From contig NC_041002.1 of NCBI RefSeq assembly GCF_004193775.1, positions 18,285,535-18,349,534 on the forward strand: DNA of 64,000 bases. The letters run 5' to 3'. Under the pieces are notes generated by a model. The model worked only from the letters and a program-made list of their open reading frames with translations, had not been told where the DNA came from and searched no databases. Both the position numbers and the translations under genes were made by a program. Origin of the DNA: Glycine soja (taxonomy: Eukaryota; Streptophyta; Magnoliopsida; Fabales; Fabaceae). Shown in pieces: positions 10,584 to 22,345 of this stretch. The first letter of the stretch is position 1. The number at the start of each line of letters is the position of its first letter.

Positions 10584-12297
10584 TGTCATACCCTAATTTC
10601 ATCCCGGGACCATCTGTTTGGTGGGATGCGACCTTCGCTTGACCACTTTGAGGTACTTGACACCCATCATTAGGAAATCCGTGATGTTATGCAAGATATC
10701 GGTAGTCGAAAGGAAGCGTTAATGCGCAATCCGTAAAGTTCTGTAACATTCTAGAAGCCAAAGAGGGGACGGTTGCGTAATCCGTAAGGTTTCGTGACAT
10801 TACGGAAAGAAAACAAGTATCGTTACGTAATTCGTAAAGTTTCGTAATGTTACAGAAAAAGAATCAGCAAAAAAGGGCAGATGGGGGTGTATTTAGTAAA
10901 CAGGGGCGTGCAAATAGCAATCAAGCCCAGTTGGGTCTTGCAGGATGTTCCAACAGAAAGTGGTGCCTTATGGTGGAAGCAACCCAGCTTGCCTGGGCGA
11001 GCTGGGCGGCAACCACCTCCCTCTTTTCCCCTATAAATATGGGGAGGAGGGTAGAGCAAATTCGTTCAACCCTCCTGGTATCTGAGATTCACTTAAAATT
11101 AGTGATAAAAATTGTTTCCGTGAAGAAAATCCAAGCCGAGGCGCTTCCGTAACGCTTACGAGACGTTTCTATGGGCGATTTCGTGAAGATTTTCCACCGT
11201 TCTTCATCGTTCTTCGTTCGTTCTTCGTCGTTCTTCGGTCTTCAACCGGTAAGTTCCCAAAATTGAACCTTTCAATTCATTCTATGTGCCCTTAGTGGTC
11301 CCCACTTGTTTCGTGTGCTTTTATTTTTATTTCGTTTGCTTTCCGTACCCCATTTTGATGTGCTTTAGTCATTCATTTAAGTCATTTTCTCGCCTAATCA
11401 AAAAAATAAAATAAATTTCCACCGATCATTTGAGTTGTAACATCTTTTAATTTCTGTTAGAGTAAAATTTGACCGATCTTTCACGCCGTAATCACGTTTA
11501 AACCAAAAAGAGGCAAATAATAATATAATAACAAAAAAATATCTTTAAATAAAATAATAAAAAAAATCAATCGGACGTTTTTCGTTGGGATTTTCTTTCT
11601 TAATCAAATTGATTAATAACCAAAGTGAAACTAAGGCTAAAATCAATTCATAAATCAAGCTTTTGTCATCACCTAAAAACCATTTTTTTAAAGGTCCAAC
11701 GCCTTGAATTGGTCCTTTTCGCTTTTATTGGTTAAACATGGACTTTTAAAGCCTAAAATCAACACATAGCTTTGTCACCTCTTTCAAAAATAAAAGCCAA
11801 GAGATCATTAATGGTCCAATGCCTTAATGTTTTCTCTCCTTTCAAAAGAATCGAAAGATCGTTTAATGGTCCAACACCTTAAATGACCTTTTTAATCAAA
11901 AAATATTCTGCAAAAAGAATAAAAACAACTTAACCACACGTTTAGTTCTCAAAGAACTACGTAGGTTTGATTTCCTTATCACAATTGAGGAATACATAGG
12001 AGCAAGGGAAACACCCTTGTCGACCACAAAAAGATAAAAAATATAAAAGGCATAAAAAGACATACAAAGCGTAAAAAAGGGAAGATAAAACAAATTGAAG
12101 TCATATTTGCACACTTGATTAAAGGCTGCCGTCCCTTGTGACGGACGCGTGGGGTGCTAATACCTTCCCCGTTCATAAATACAACTCCCGAATCTTTCAC
12201 ACTTAAAGTTCGTAGACCACGTCTTTTCCGGTTTTTCCGACGTTTTCCTCGAATAAACGTTGGTGGCGACTCCGCGCATTTTCCTTTCTTGGAAGAC
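10584..12297 (+). mobile_element. Family A 3' LTR, truncated at its right end
   Basis: Starts TGTCATACCCTAATTTC, as in the other family A LTRs on their sense strand. It has a TATA box TATAAATA at 11032-11039 and continues to 'ctttcttggaagacg' at about 12297. There the expected last ~60 bp (ending ggtaggttgcgaca, as at 54793) are replaced by family B sequence. It is the 3' LTR of the truncated + copy that begins at 821. No TSD is present because both ends are broken. Confidence 0.85.
10677..10860 (+). repeat. Degenerate ~51-bp array of CCGTAA / TTACGG boxes in U3
   Basis: Units start at about 10679, 10731, 10782 and 10832. Each holds two or more forms of CCGTAA or its complement about 12 bp apart (for example ccgtaaagttctgtaac), while the rest varies. 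The array lies upstream of the TATA box and recurs in other family A LTRs, such as 44100-44285. Confidence 0.65.
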
Positions 12298-12904
12298 GAA
12301 CACATGGGGCACTGCATCCCCAAATGTGCAAGTAAGAAGAGATGATTTTCCGGGCTCTCATGTCCGTAAATGCATCCATATCATGCATCGCATAAGCATC
12401 TCTTCATGGCATCGTAATGGACATATTGTTCCTGCATTTGTTGCTTATCATTTCATGCATTGCATTTTGCATAAGTCACTTCATCACCATGCATCTGCAT
12501 CTAACATGTTTTTTGCATACCATTTGTTTTCATGTTTACTCATGCATGATCCTTGCATTTTCCTCTGCAAAACAAAAACAAAAAAGGAAGCATGAAAATT
12601 CACGCTGCATTCTTAGTTGCATATGGTCGGTACCATAAGCCAACCATGTTGGGATCATAAACCCGTTTCACTTAAAAACAAAATGATCAAACATGGTGCC
12701 TAATGCATGGTTAACTAAGACAAAATGTTTCTTCAGGCATCTCAATTTCATAATTACATTTGCCATGCATGGCTTAAGTATGCTCGAGTCATTCATCTCT
12801 GTGAAATGTTGTCAAATTATTGGCAATCGAAATTGCCATTCCTTGGATTATAGGGTTGAACCAAGCTCATGTTTCCTAGAAAAGGTTCATCAAGTCAAGG
12901 TTAA
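12298..12904 (+). mobile_element. Family B copy I, left non-coding part
   Basis: GCAT-rich non-coding DNA (about 12360-12560), then a stretch (12690-12904) that matches 43195-43415 in copy II (catggt.cctaatgcatggttaact). It runs directly into the solo LTR at 12910. No LTR or primer site of its own is visible, so the 5' end was lost at the junction near 12297. Confidence 0.65.
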
Positions 12905-12909
12905 GTATG

Positions 12910-15042
12910 TGTCGCAACGTGCCCTTTCGCGGGCGAGCAAAGGCGAGGCTCACGGGTGCGCTTTCCAAAGGAGGAAAGATGCGCGGAGTCGCCACCAACG
13001 TTTATTTGTGGAAAACGTCGGGAAAACCGAAGGAAACCGGTCAAAATGAAAATTCTAAGTTCGGGAGTTGTATTTACGCTTGAGGGAGGTATTAGCACCT
13101 CTCACGTTTGTCTCAAAGGACAACAACCTATTTTTTTAGAATTGTGGAAATTGTGTTACCTTAACTTTTATTTCTTTTTATTTTTTGAGGTCGACAAAAG
13201 CGGGGCTCTTGCTCCTACGTACCCTCTATCGAAGAGGAAATCAGACCTACGTAGTTCTTTCTTAAGGGTGAATCACACGATTTCTTTTTACTTGAAAGGT
13301 GATCATTTAAAGGTGTTGGACCTTAAAAATGATCCATTAACTTGGTAAGAAAGACTGAGATAATAAACTTTCAAATCCCATTTTTTAGTGATTTTTTGTG
13401 GACGAGCTTGAATTGGCGAATTGATTTTAGCCTTAGTTTAACTTTAGTTATTAGTCAATTCAATTAAGAATGAGAAATCCCAAAGAGAAAACGTCCGATT
13501 GATTTTTTTTGGTTTATTTTACTAAAAGATATTTTTTTATTATTATATTATTATTTTACCTCTTTTTGGTTTAACCGTGATTACAACGTGAACGATCGGT
13601 TAGATTTTGTTTTAACAGCGATTAAACGAGATTACAACACAAATGATCGGATGAAATTCATTTTATCATTTATTAGGCGAGAAAACGGCTTAAATAAACG
13701 GTTAAAGCACATTAAAAACGGAAGAAAAGAAAACTGAAAGTAAACAAAATTAAAGTGAAAGTACACAAAACAAGAAATGAATTGAAAGTCTCGGATTCGA
13801 AAACTTACCCGTTGAAGAACGAAGAACGAACGAAGAACGGATGAAGAACGGTGAAGAACGACGAAGAACGGTGAAGAATTTCCACAGAATCGCTTACGAA
13901 AGCGTTACGGAAGCACTTCGACTCGATTTATCTTCACGAAAACGTGTTTTTTGCCCAAAATAGCCGAAATGCATAGCCAAAGGGGTCTTGAACATTTTGA
14001 AACAGCTCCCCCCCTCCCCTATTTATAGAAAAAAAAGGAGGTGCTTGCCGCCCAGAGACTTAATGAAGAAGATTTCTAAGTGCACCCGAATTACTAAGTT
14101 CACCCCCCTTTTCGTATTTTACGGAAAAGTTACGGAAGCCTTACGGAAGTGTTTTCGAATTTGATTTTCATCTTTTTTCTCTTCCCTTTCACCAATGTTA
14201 AGGGGAATATGCTTACCCAAGGTTTTCGGAAATTTTACGGAAGTATTACGGAAGCCGCGGAAGCCCCGGAAACCATTTTTCAAAAACGTGGAGGAGCTTG
14301 CCGCCCAATTTCTTCCTCCTTAAGCAACCCAACTTCCAAAATAGGACCTAGACCCAAATTGCTATTTACACCCCTATCTTGATAAGTTCACCCCACCTTC
14401 TTTCGTAATTTACGGAAAAGTTACGGAAGCCTTACAGAAGCATATATGACTTAACTTTCATCTTTTTTCTCTTCCCTTTCACCAATGTTAAGTGGAATAT
14501 GCTTACCCAAGGTTTTCGGAAATTTTACGGAAGTATTACGGAAGCCGCGGAAGCCCCGGAAACCATTTTTCAAAAACGTGGAGGAGCTTGCCGCCCAGTT
14601 GCTTCCTCCTTAAGCAACCCAACTTCCAAAATGTTCCAGAAGGGCCTAGATTTGAATTTCTATTTACACCCCTATCTTGATAAGTTCACCCCCCTTCCCC
14701 TTTTTTGGTGATTCTTTTTCTGTAACGTTACGAAACTTTATGAATTTCTTAACGATACTTATTTTCTTTCCGTAAGGTTACGGATCCTTACGGATCATGT
14801 ATTTACTCTTTTTTAGCTTTCGAAGAAGTTACGGAAACTCACGGATTGCGTAACAACACCTCCTTTTGGTTTCCGCCACATTACGGAATTTCACGGATCG
14901 CGTAAGCCTGCTTCCTTTTGATTTCCGGCATGTCTCGGGACTTCACATATTTTGAAACAAAGGATGCCAAGTATCTCAAAGCGGCCGATCAAAGGTTGCA
15001 TATTATCAAGTAATAATCCCCGGACGAAATTAGGGTATGACA
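12910..15042 (-). mobile_element. Family A solo LTR, TSD GTATG
   Basis: A 2,133 bp unit starting TGTCGCAACG and ending GGGTATGACA, flanked by GTATG at 12905-12909 and 15043-15047. The unoccupied site is visible in copy II at about 43405-43420 (caagtatggaagtaa), which confirms insertion. Its sense strand is minus. It is about 350 bp longer than the 1,765-1,784 bp LTRs of the complete element, mostly because of an internal ~290 bp duplication (14101-14680). Confidence 0.93.
14101..14680. repeat. ~290-bp tandem duplication inside the family A solo LTR
   Basis: The segment containing 'tcttttttctcttccc', 'accaatgttaag' and 'aaaacgtggaggagcttgcc' occurs at about 14101-14390 and again at 14391-14680 (anchor strings at 14171 and 14461, 290 bp apart). 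The two copies are nearly identical, so the duplication is more recent than most LTR divergence. Confidence 0.88.
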
Positions 15043-15047
15043 GTATG

Positions 15048-15392
15048 GAAGTAACCAACTTGCAAATTAGGGCAAAAGATGAATTGAGTTACATCACTAC
15101 TTTGTTTACTGCCAAAAACATTTAGGACTATTGATGTCCCTGTTACTTCCAGTTTCACTTTGACCGAGATGTCATGGACCGTGTTGAAAATCTAAATTGA
15201 TTCAACCCCATGTCCTACGTAAAAATTTGAAATACTTCAACTGTGTATCATTCGCATACATCCATGCTTTTCATTGGTTGCATTACTCATTGCATTCTTT
15301 TCTTGAAAAAAAAACGAACTCAATCATTGTTATAGAAAAGAAAAGAACACGCTTTACGATGCCCTTACCGAACCCATGCTAGAGCTAGAGTA
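15048..15392 (+). other. Family B copy I, non-coding leader before gag
   Basis: Matches 43420-43770 in copy II (for example 'ttgatgtccctgttacttcc'). No coding capacity. Confidence 0.65.
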
Positions 15393-16565
15393 ATAGGTGA
15401 AGTAGAGGAGGTGTAAGAGCAGATGAAGGCCGACATGGAGGCCTTGAAAGGGCAAATGGCTACAATGATGGAGGCCATGATGAGCATAAAAGAGATAATG
15501 GAGGTCAATGAGGCTGCAATAGCCGCTACCAGCACCATTGATGAGGTGGACCTGACCCCCCATATGGCCTCAACCAAATAAATCATCCAACCTCAAATAT
15601 GGTAGGTCTAGAAGGAAAAGAGTTGGGAGGTACTGGCGGCCCTCATTTAGTGCAAAAAGAAGCATGCCTTCCCACCATATGACTTGCCTCCCAACTATAC
15701 ACCACCCAATGTGGCATACACTCCCAGTGAGGATGTCAATAACTCCGCTCCCATACTCATTGAGAGCCAACAACCTCAATCTGATCATGCACATGTCTCT
15801 CAACCCATGGGGGAGACACATGAAATTCCACACCACAATCTAACTGACTTCAAGCCTTGCCTCGGATATGCCACTGAAGGGCAAACAGTTGGTGGTATAC
15901 CCTTGCAAAACACTTTGGAGGGGCCTCAATTTCGCCCCCAACCACAACCCTTCTATGGAAAAATGGTGGGTTACACACCTTCAAGCTTTGCGAATTTGGT
16001 CTTCACTGGCGAAAGGATCAAAGTGGGTCTGGAAAGAGGTAAATTTGATCATCCTACTTTGATAAATGCAATAAATGGGGCAAGTGAAGAGGATGAGAAT
16101 GAGGGAGAAACCCTTGCTATGACTATCATTCCAACACAGTCAAATTTCCCATCAGCCTAACAATGTCATTACTCAGCCTATAACAGTCCCTCTCACCCAA
16201 TCATCCACAAAAGTCATCCCTAAATCAGCCACAAGGCATGCTTGCTTACCACATGCCCAATGCCCAAACACCACCTATAGCGCAAACCAAAAAGGAATTT
16301 TGCAGAAAAAAGCCTGTAGGATTCACCCCAAATTCCGGTGTCATATACTAACTTGCACCCATATCTACTTGATAATGCAATGGTAGCCATAACCCCTGCC
16401 AGGGTTCCTCAACCTCCATTTTTCTAAGGATACGACTCAAACGCAACATGTGCATATTATGAAGGAGTTCCTGGACATTCCATTGAGCACTGTATGACCT
16501 TGAAGCGTAAGGTGCAAAGTCTAATTGATGCGGGCTGGCTGAAATTTGAGGAGAACCGCTTGTGA
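15393..16565 (+). pseudogene. Family B gag remnant, copy I (start codon lost, capsid domain deleted)
   Basis: The start codon seen in copy II (ATG 43771) is ATA here at 15393-15395. Recognisable parts are a Met-rich helix (MKADMEALKGQMATMMEAMM type), then PPNYTPPNV...ILIESQQPQSDHAHV (15690-15800) and VGYTPSSFANLVFTGERIKVGLERGKFDHPT (from about 15968). A zinc-knuckle-like CAYYEGVPGHSIEHC leads to a stop at 16563-16565. Compared with copy II the central capsid domain (55140-55560 there) is missing, with the joint near 15957. Frameshifts and stops are present throughout. Confidence 0.75.
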
Positions 16566-17175
16566 ATCCTAACATTGACAAGCGACACCACACATGGGGC
16601 AATTTTGAAAGCTGTTGTTAGATGTCTCTAATGACTCATCAGAATTTTCAAGTTTATGCCATTATTGTAAACCACAGTTACAAGGCTAAATAAAATGGAT
16701 AAATTTGACATCTTTGTCCCTCATCCTCTCGTAATTACACCTGTGCTCCTAAGTTTTTTGACTTCCAAGACCGTTCAATCAGAGATTACTCGTCCTGCAC
16801 GTTGGTGGGGGTGCCATAAAACGACGAGTAAAGTTCAAAATAATAAGTTTCAAAATAAAAGAAAAAAAAACATTTGATTGAGTGTGTCTCAAATAAAGTA
16901 CAGACATTCATGTGACCTCATTTTATCATTCTTGAAAGTTTGTCTTTTTTGAGAGAGAATGTGAGTTTTCAAGAATAGGAATCATTTTACTTAATCTGTC
17001 AATTGAAAAAAATCCTTCAAATGTTTCTTGTCCTTGAAAATTCATTTTTGAGAACTTGTACACTTTCTTTCTTGCTACAAGGTCATGACATAAGACAAGG
17101 TTGATACCTGAAAGCCCTACACTGGGGCAATGAGGGGCACCGAGCATGAGCCTCAAGCGAACCTAGGGGCAGATC
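16566..17175 (+). other. Family B copy I, 3' non-coding part
   Basis: Follows gag directly; no protease, RT or integrase motif. It aligns with 58235-58910 of copy II (ttacaaggctaa.., gacattcatgtgacctcattttatc, gagcctcaagcgaacctaa). The family therefore lost pol before or between these copies. Confidence 0.65.
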
Positions 17176-18824
17176 TGTTGGATCGAGTGGCCTCGGAATA
17201 ATTAAGAAGGGGGGGGGTTGAATTAATTATTACTAGACCTTTACTAATTAAAAAATTACTCTTCTTAGGCTTTTACTATGTTGTTAAGTAAATGAAGAAT
17301 AGAAAAGAAACTTAACCAAAAGTAAAAGCGGAAATTAAAGTGCACAACGGAAATTAAAAGAGTAGGGAAGAAGGAGACAAACACACAAGAGTTTTTATAC
17401 TGGTTTGGCAACAACCCGTGCCTACATCTAGTCCCCAAGCGACCTGCAGTCCTTGAGATTTCTTTTCAACCTTGTAAAAATCCTTTTACAAGCAAAGATC
17501 CACAAGGGATGTACCCTCCCTTGTTCTCTTTGAACAACCTAGTGGATGTACCCTCCACTAGAACTGATCCACAAGAGATGTACCCTCTCTTGTTCTCAGT
17601 CAAACCCAAGTAGATGTACCCTCTACTTGTACCACAAAGGATGTACCCTCCAATGTGTTAAAACAAAGTTCTCAGGCGGTTAAACCTTTGAAACTTTGTG
17701 AATGGGGATACAAAAGAATTCTTAGGCGGTTAGTCCTTTGAAATATTTTGTAATGGGAAAGGGAAGAATCAAAAGAATTCTCAGACTGTGTCGTTTTGAA
17801 TTCTTTGACAAGGGAGAAGGGAGACACAAAAGAATTCAGGCGGTTAGTCCTTTGTTCTTTTAGAAAAGGGAGAAGAGAGACACAAAAAGAATTCAGGCGG
17901 CTAGTCCTTGGTGAATTCTTTTTGGCAAAGGGAAAAGAGAATGAAAAGGATGTATAGCACAAGTTTTCAAGGTTTGGAAAACCAGAAAACTTTGGAAAGC
18001 TTTTGGCAAAAGGAAGAAGAAGAAGATGTTCAAAGAGATTCAAAAGTTGTAGAGAATTGTATTGTAAAGATTGTTCAAGATTATTGAAATGCAAAACAAA
18101 GCCTTTGCTTTTATAGACTCTTCATGTCTGGTCAAGAGAACCATTAGAAGAGTTATGACTTTTAGAAAACCTTAAAACCAATTTGAAAAAGTCAAAAACT
18201 ATTTGAAGAGTTACATCTTTTGATTTGTTTAGAAACTATCACTGGTAATCGATTACCAAATCAGTGTAATCGATTACACAAAGCTTTTTTGTGAAAGAAT
18301 GTGACTCTTCACATTTGGATTTGAATTTCAATGTTCAAGCACACTGATAATCGATTACCAAAACATTGTAATTGATTACAACATTTTGAAATCAATTGGA
18401 ACGTTGTAAATTCAGTTGAAATCTTTTTCAAAAACATTTTTGCTACTGGTAATCGATTACAACAATCTGGTAATCGATTACCAGAGAGTAAAAACTCTTT
18501 GGTAAACAAGTTTTGAGAAAAATCCATGTGCTACTCGGTTTTTGAAAAAAAAATTTCATACTTATCTTGATTAAGTCTTCTCATGATTCTTGAATCTTGA
18601 GTCTTGAATCTTGATCTTGATTCTTGGAACTTGAATCTTGAAACTTGATTCTTGTTTCTTGAAATCAAATTTCCTCTTGAACCTTGAAGTCATTCTTTGA
18701 TTCTTGAGATCATCATCTTTGTTATCATGAAGTGTTCTTGACCTTTGAGCTTTTTGTCATCACCTTTGTTATCATCAAAACTTCTTTGAATCAATCTTGA
18801 TTCATCATGAAGCTTGCTTCTACA
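17176..18824 (-). mobile_element. Family E (Sirevirus-like) solo LTR, TSD AGATC
   Basis: A 1,649 bp TGTTGGATC...TTCTACA unit flanked by AGATC at 17171-17175 and 18825-18829. Inverted; the sense-strand TATAAAAG is the complement of 18108-18115. It carries the constant-loop hairpin row at about 17502-17634 and GTAATCGATTAC pairs at 18245/18266, 18347 (variant)/18368 and 18449/18470 (21 bp within pairs, 102 bp between pairs), the same layout as the copy at 2426-4090. No internal region remains. Confidence 0.92.
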
Positions 18825-19435
18825 AGATCATAAGTACTTACGCGTCGATGTTTTTAAACAAAAAAAGGGGGGGACAAACCTTGGGATTTCAATGGTTTGA
18901 TTAAACGTCAAACGACTCCATTGTCGTCACTCCAAAATGGTCAAGTGACTAAATCAAACAGAACATACACTCTGAGGGAGTTCCACGAGAGATTTGCAAA
19001 AGATAGGATAAGGTTGCATGAACTATCACCTCTTTCAAAAGGACAGTCAATCTGTGTTTTCCGAAACAATCAAATAAAAATCAAAATCACAAAATAGGGA
19101 AAGAATGCCATGAACATTGTACAACTTTTCATTACATTGCATTGTTGCATACGAAGTCTGCATTTACCGCATTTCAAGACAAAGGTTGCATGCATCTGCA
19201 TCCCTAAAAATCATGTTAACTGCATAGATTTCCTACATCTAATGTCCAATCTTGTGAATTTGGGATGACCGGCCCTCTCGATGAGTCGATCTCTTGCTTT
19301 CTCATAAGGGTGGACCCTTGGGTACTAGTACCTATCACCTTAAGAGGGTTGGACACCCTCGCCTTCAGAGGGCTGCACGTCCTCACCTTTAGAGGGCTCC
19401 ATGTCCTCGCCTTAAGAGGGCTGCACGTTCTCATT
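18825..19435 (+). mobile_element. Family B copy I, right part
   Basis: Matches 60030-60190 and 61750-62200 of copy II (gtcaaacg.ctccatt.., aatcaaacagaacatacac, ctttctcataagg). It includes a short row of GAGGGC...GTCCTC stems at about 19340-19435. Copy I ends here where family C gag begins; the joint is near 19436. Confidence 0.6.
19345..19435. repeat. Small hairpin row in family B copy I
   Basis: About four units such as GAGGGT-TGGAC-ACCCTC and GAGGGC-TGCAC-GTCCTC (with one G-T pair) separated by 'cgccttca' or 'cacctttа'-like spacers of about 8-10 bp. The homologous, longer row in copy II (62185-62480) uses a different stem, AGGACT/AGTCCT. Confidence 0.6.
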
Positions 19436-19573
19436 CAGATCATATCGAAGACCACATCATGGTGGAAGAGCCAAGAAAAGTCACCCTGGAAGATTATTCA
19501 AGTTCTAATGTGCCACAATTTTTCACCAGCATTGCTCAACCAGAAGTTCAAGCACAAACCATTACATATCCAC
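19436..19573 (+). pseudogene. Family C (Athila-like) gag, N-terminal fragment
   Basis: The frame from ATG 19459 starts MVEEPRKVTLEDYSSSNVPQ, in the style of Athila gag N-termini, and runs to the insertion site at 19573. It resumes at 31938 after the 12.4 kb family A element. Upstream there is no family C leader, primer site or 5' LTR; family B sequence abuts it near 19436, so the element is truncated at its 5' end. Confidence 0.65.
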
Positions 19574-21338
19574 TGTCGCAACCTACCCTTCGGCTGGAGG
19601 GCGACACGAGGCTCATGGGTGCATCTTCCAAGGAAGGAAAACGCGCGGAGTCGCCACCAACGTTTATTTGAGGAAAACGTCGAAAAAATCGAAAAAGGCG
19701 TGGTCTACGAACTTTAAGTATGAAAGTTTCAGGAATTGTATTTATGCACGAGGAAGGTTTTAGCACCCCATGCATCCGTCACGAGGGACGGCAACCTTCT
19801 AATCAACTGTGCAAACATGACTTCAATTTGTTTTATTTTCCCTATTTTTATGTCTTTTTATGCCTTTTTGTATTTTTTATCTTTTTGTGGTCGACAATGG
19901 TGTTTCCCTTGCCCCTACGTATTCGTCAATTGTGATAAGGAAATCAGACCTACGTAGTTCTTTGAGAACTAAACGTTGGTTAAGTTATTTTTATCCTTTT
20001 TTGCAAGATATATTTTGATTGAATGAAAGGTCATTTAAGACGTTGGACCATTAAACGATCTTTCGATTCTTTTGAAAGGAGAGAAAACATTAAGGCATTG
20101 GACCATTAATGATCTCTTGTTGTTTTTTTTTTGAAAGAGGTGACAAAGTTATGCGTTGGCTTTAGGCTTTCAAAAGTTCATGTTTTAACCAAATAAAAGC
20201 AAAGAAGACCATTTCAAGGCGTTGGACATCAAAAACGATTTTTTGGTGATGACAAAAAGTTTGATTTTATGAGTTGATTTTAGCCTCGGTTTCGCTTTGG
20301 TTATTAGTCAATTCGATTAAGAAAGAAAATCCCCAAAGAAAAACGTCCGATTGATTTTTTCTTTATTATTTTATTTAAAGATATTTTTTATTATTATATT
20401 ATTATTTTTCCTCTTTTTGGTTTTAAACGTGGTTACTGCGTGAAAGATCGGTCGGATTTTATTCTAACAGAAATTAAAAGATGTTACAATTCAAATGATC
20501 GGTGGAAATTTATTTTATTCTTGATTAGGCGAGAAAATGACTTAAATAAATGATTAAAGCACGTCAAAAGGGGGTACGGAAAGTAAATGAAATAAAAATA
20601 AAAGCATGTGAAACATGTGGGGACCACTAAGGGTACATAGAATGAATTGAAAGGTTCGATTTCGGGAACTTACTGGTTGAAGACCGAAGAGCGATGAAGA
20701 ACGAACGAAGAACGATGAAGAAAGGTGGAAAACCTTCGCGAAATCGCCCACGAAAACGTCTCAGAAGCATTATGGAAGCGCCTCGGCTTAGATTTTCTTC
20801 ATGTAAACAATTTTCCTCACTAATTTTAAGTGATTCTCAGATACCAGGAGGGTTGAACCAATTTCTTCTGCCCTCCTTCCCCTATTTATAGGGGTAAAGA
20901 GGGAGGTGGTTGCCGCCTAGCTCGCCCAGGCGAGCTGGGTTGCTTCCACCAGAAGGCACCGCCTTCTGTTGGAACATCCTGGAAGGCCCAAGTGGGCCTG
21001 ATTGCTATTTGCACACCCTTATTTACTAAATAAACCCCCTCTGTCTTTTTTTTGCTGATTCTTTTTTCGTAACGTTATGGAACTTTACGAATTACGTAAC
21101 AATACTTGTTTTATTTTCGTAATGTCACGAAACCTTATGGATTATACAATCATCCACTCTTTGGCTTCCGGAATGTTACGGAACTTTACGAATTGCGCAT
21201 TAACACTTCCTTTGAACTCCCGACATGTTGCGGAATTTCACGGATTGCCTAACGATGGGTGCCAAGTACCTCAAAGTGGTCAAGCGAAGGTCCCGTCCCA
21301 CCAAGCAGATGGTCCCCGAACGAAATTAGGGTATGACA
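19574..21338 (-). repeat. 3' LTR of the family A element
   Basis: 1,765 bp, TGTCGCAACC...GGGTATGACA on the + strand. Sense strand is minus, with a TATAAATA-type box at about 20882-20890 (cctatttataggg on +). Next to it is an inverted repeat 'agctcgcc-ca-ggcgagct'. It differs from the 5' LTR by scattered substitutions and by lacking a ~20 bp insertion (ctcagcttgcctaggtgagc type) seen at about 31508. Confidence 0.92.
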
Positions 21339-21362
21339 GTGGCCCCTCTTTACTTGTCTTTT
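21339..21362 (-). other. Polypurine tract of the family A element
   Basis: On the minus strand AAAAGACAAGTAAAGAGGGG then CCAC, directly before the 3' LTR. It is the same tract as at 10560-10583. Confidence 0.85.
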
Positions 21363-21489
21363 ATTGGAGATAAAAGGGAAGTAAAGATAAGACACTAATT
21401 TCGTTCGAGTGGAACATCATTTGGCCGGTCAATATCCCCGCCAGCGAAACCTGCAAAAGTTTTGAAAATGATTAGCACCGAACGACCAA

Positions 21490-22345
21490 CATCATCCTGA
21501 CACTGCCGAATTCATTCCTCTCGGTTGATGAAAGGCGCGGATGACCATAAGGTATATCCGCATGTCATCAGGCTTGCCGCCTCTGGATGACAAAAGGTGC
21601 AGAATGACCATAATTTGTCTCTGCATGTCATCGGGCTCGCCGCCTCTGGATGACAAAAGGTGCGGAATGACCATAATATGTCTCTGCATGTCAACGGACT
21701 TGATCGTCTCTAGTTGGCAAAAAGGTGTGCGGAATGACCATAATTTGTCTATGCGTGCCGCCGACACGATCGTCTCCGGATGGCGAAAAGGTGTGCAGAA
21801 TTACCATAATTTGTCTCCGCATGTCATCGGGCTCGCCGCCTCTGGATGACAAAAGGCGCAGAATGACCATAATTTGTCTCTGCATGCCATCAGACACGAT
21901 CGTCTCCGGATGGCTAAAAGGTGTGTGGAATGACCATAATTTGTCTCCGCATGTCATCGGGCTCGCCACCTCTGGTTGACAAAAGGCGTAGAATGACCAT
22001 AATTTGTCTCTGCATGCCATCGGACACGATCGTATTTGGATGGAAAAAGGTGGGGAATGACCATAATTTGTCTCCGCATGTCATCGGGCTCATCGCCTCT
22101 GGATGACAAAAGGCGCAGAATGACCATAATTTGTCTCTGCGTGCCATCGGACACGATCGTATCTGGATGGCCAAAGGTGTGCGGAATGACCATAATTTGT
22201 CTCCACATGTCATCGGGCTCATCGCCTCGGGATGACAAAAGGCGTAGAATGACCATAATTTGTCTCTACGTGCCATCAGACACGATCGTATCTGGATGGA
22301 AAAAGGTGTGCAGAATGACCATAATTTGTCTCCGCATGTCACATG
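21490..22345 (-). repeat. Tandem array in the family A 3' region (minus copy)
   Basis: Core CCATAATTTGTCTC (complement of gagacaaattatgg) recurs about every 63-68 bp from about 21610 to 22330, with alternating half units, as in the + array at 9205-10100. Long open frames on both strands here are by-products of unit lengths near multiples of three. Confidence 0.9.

Noticed and set aside
12417..12638. Histidine-rich short open frames
   Set aside because: GCAT-rich low-complexity non-coding part of family B; not shared with copy II.
21914..22342. 142-codon minus-strand open frame
   Set aside because: Same tandem array effect in the inverted family A copy.
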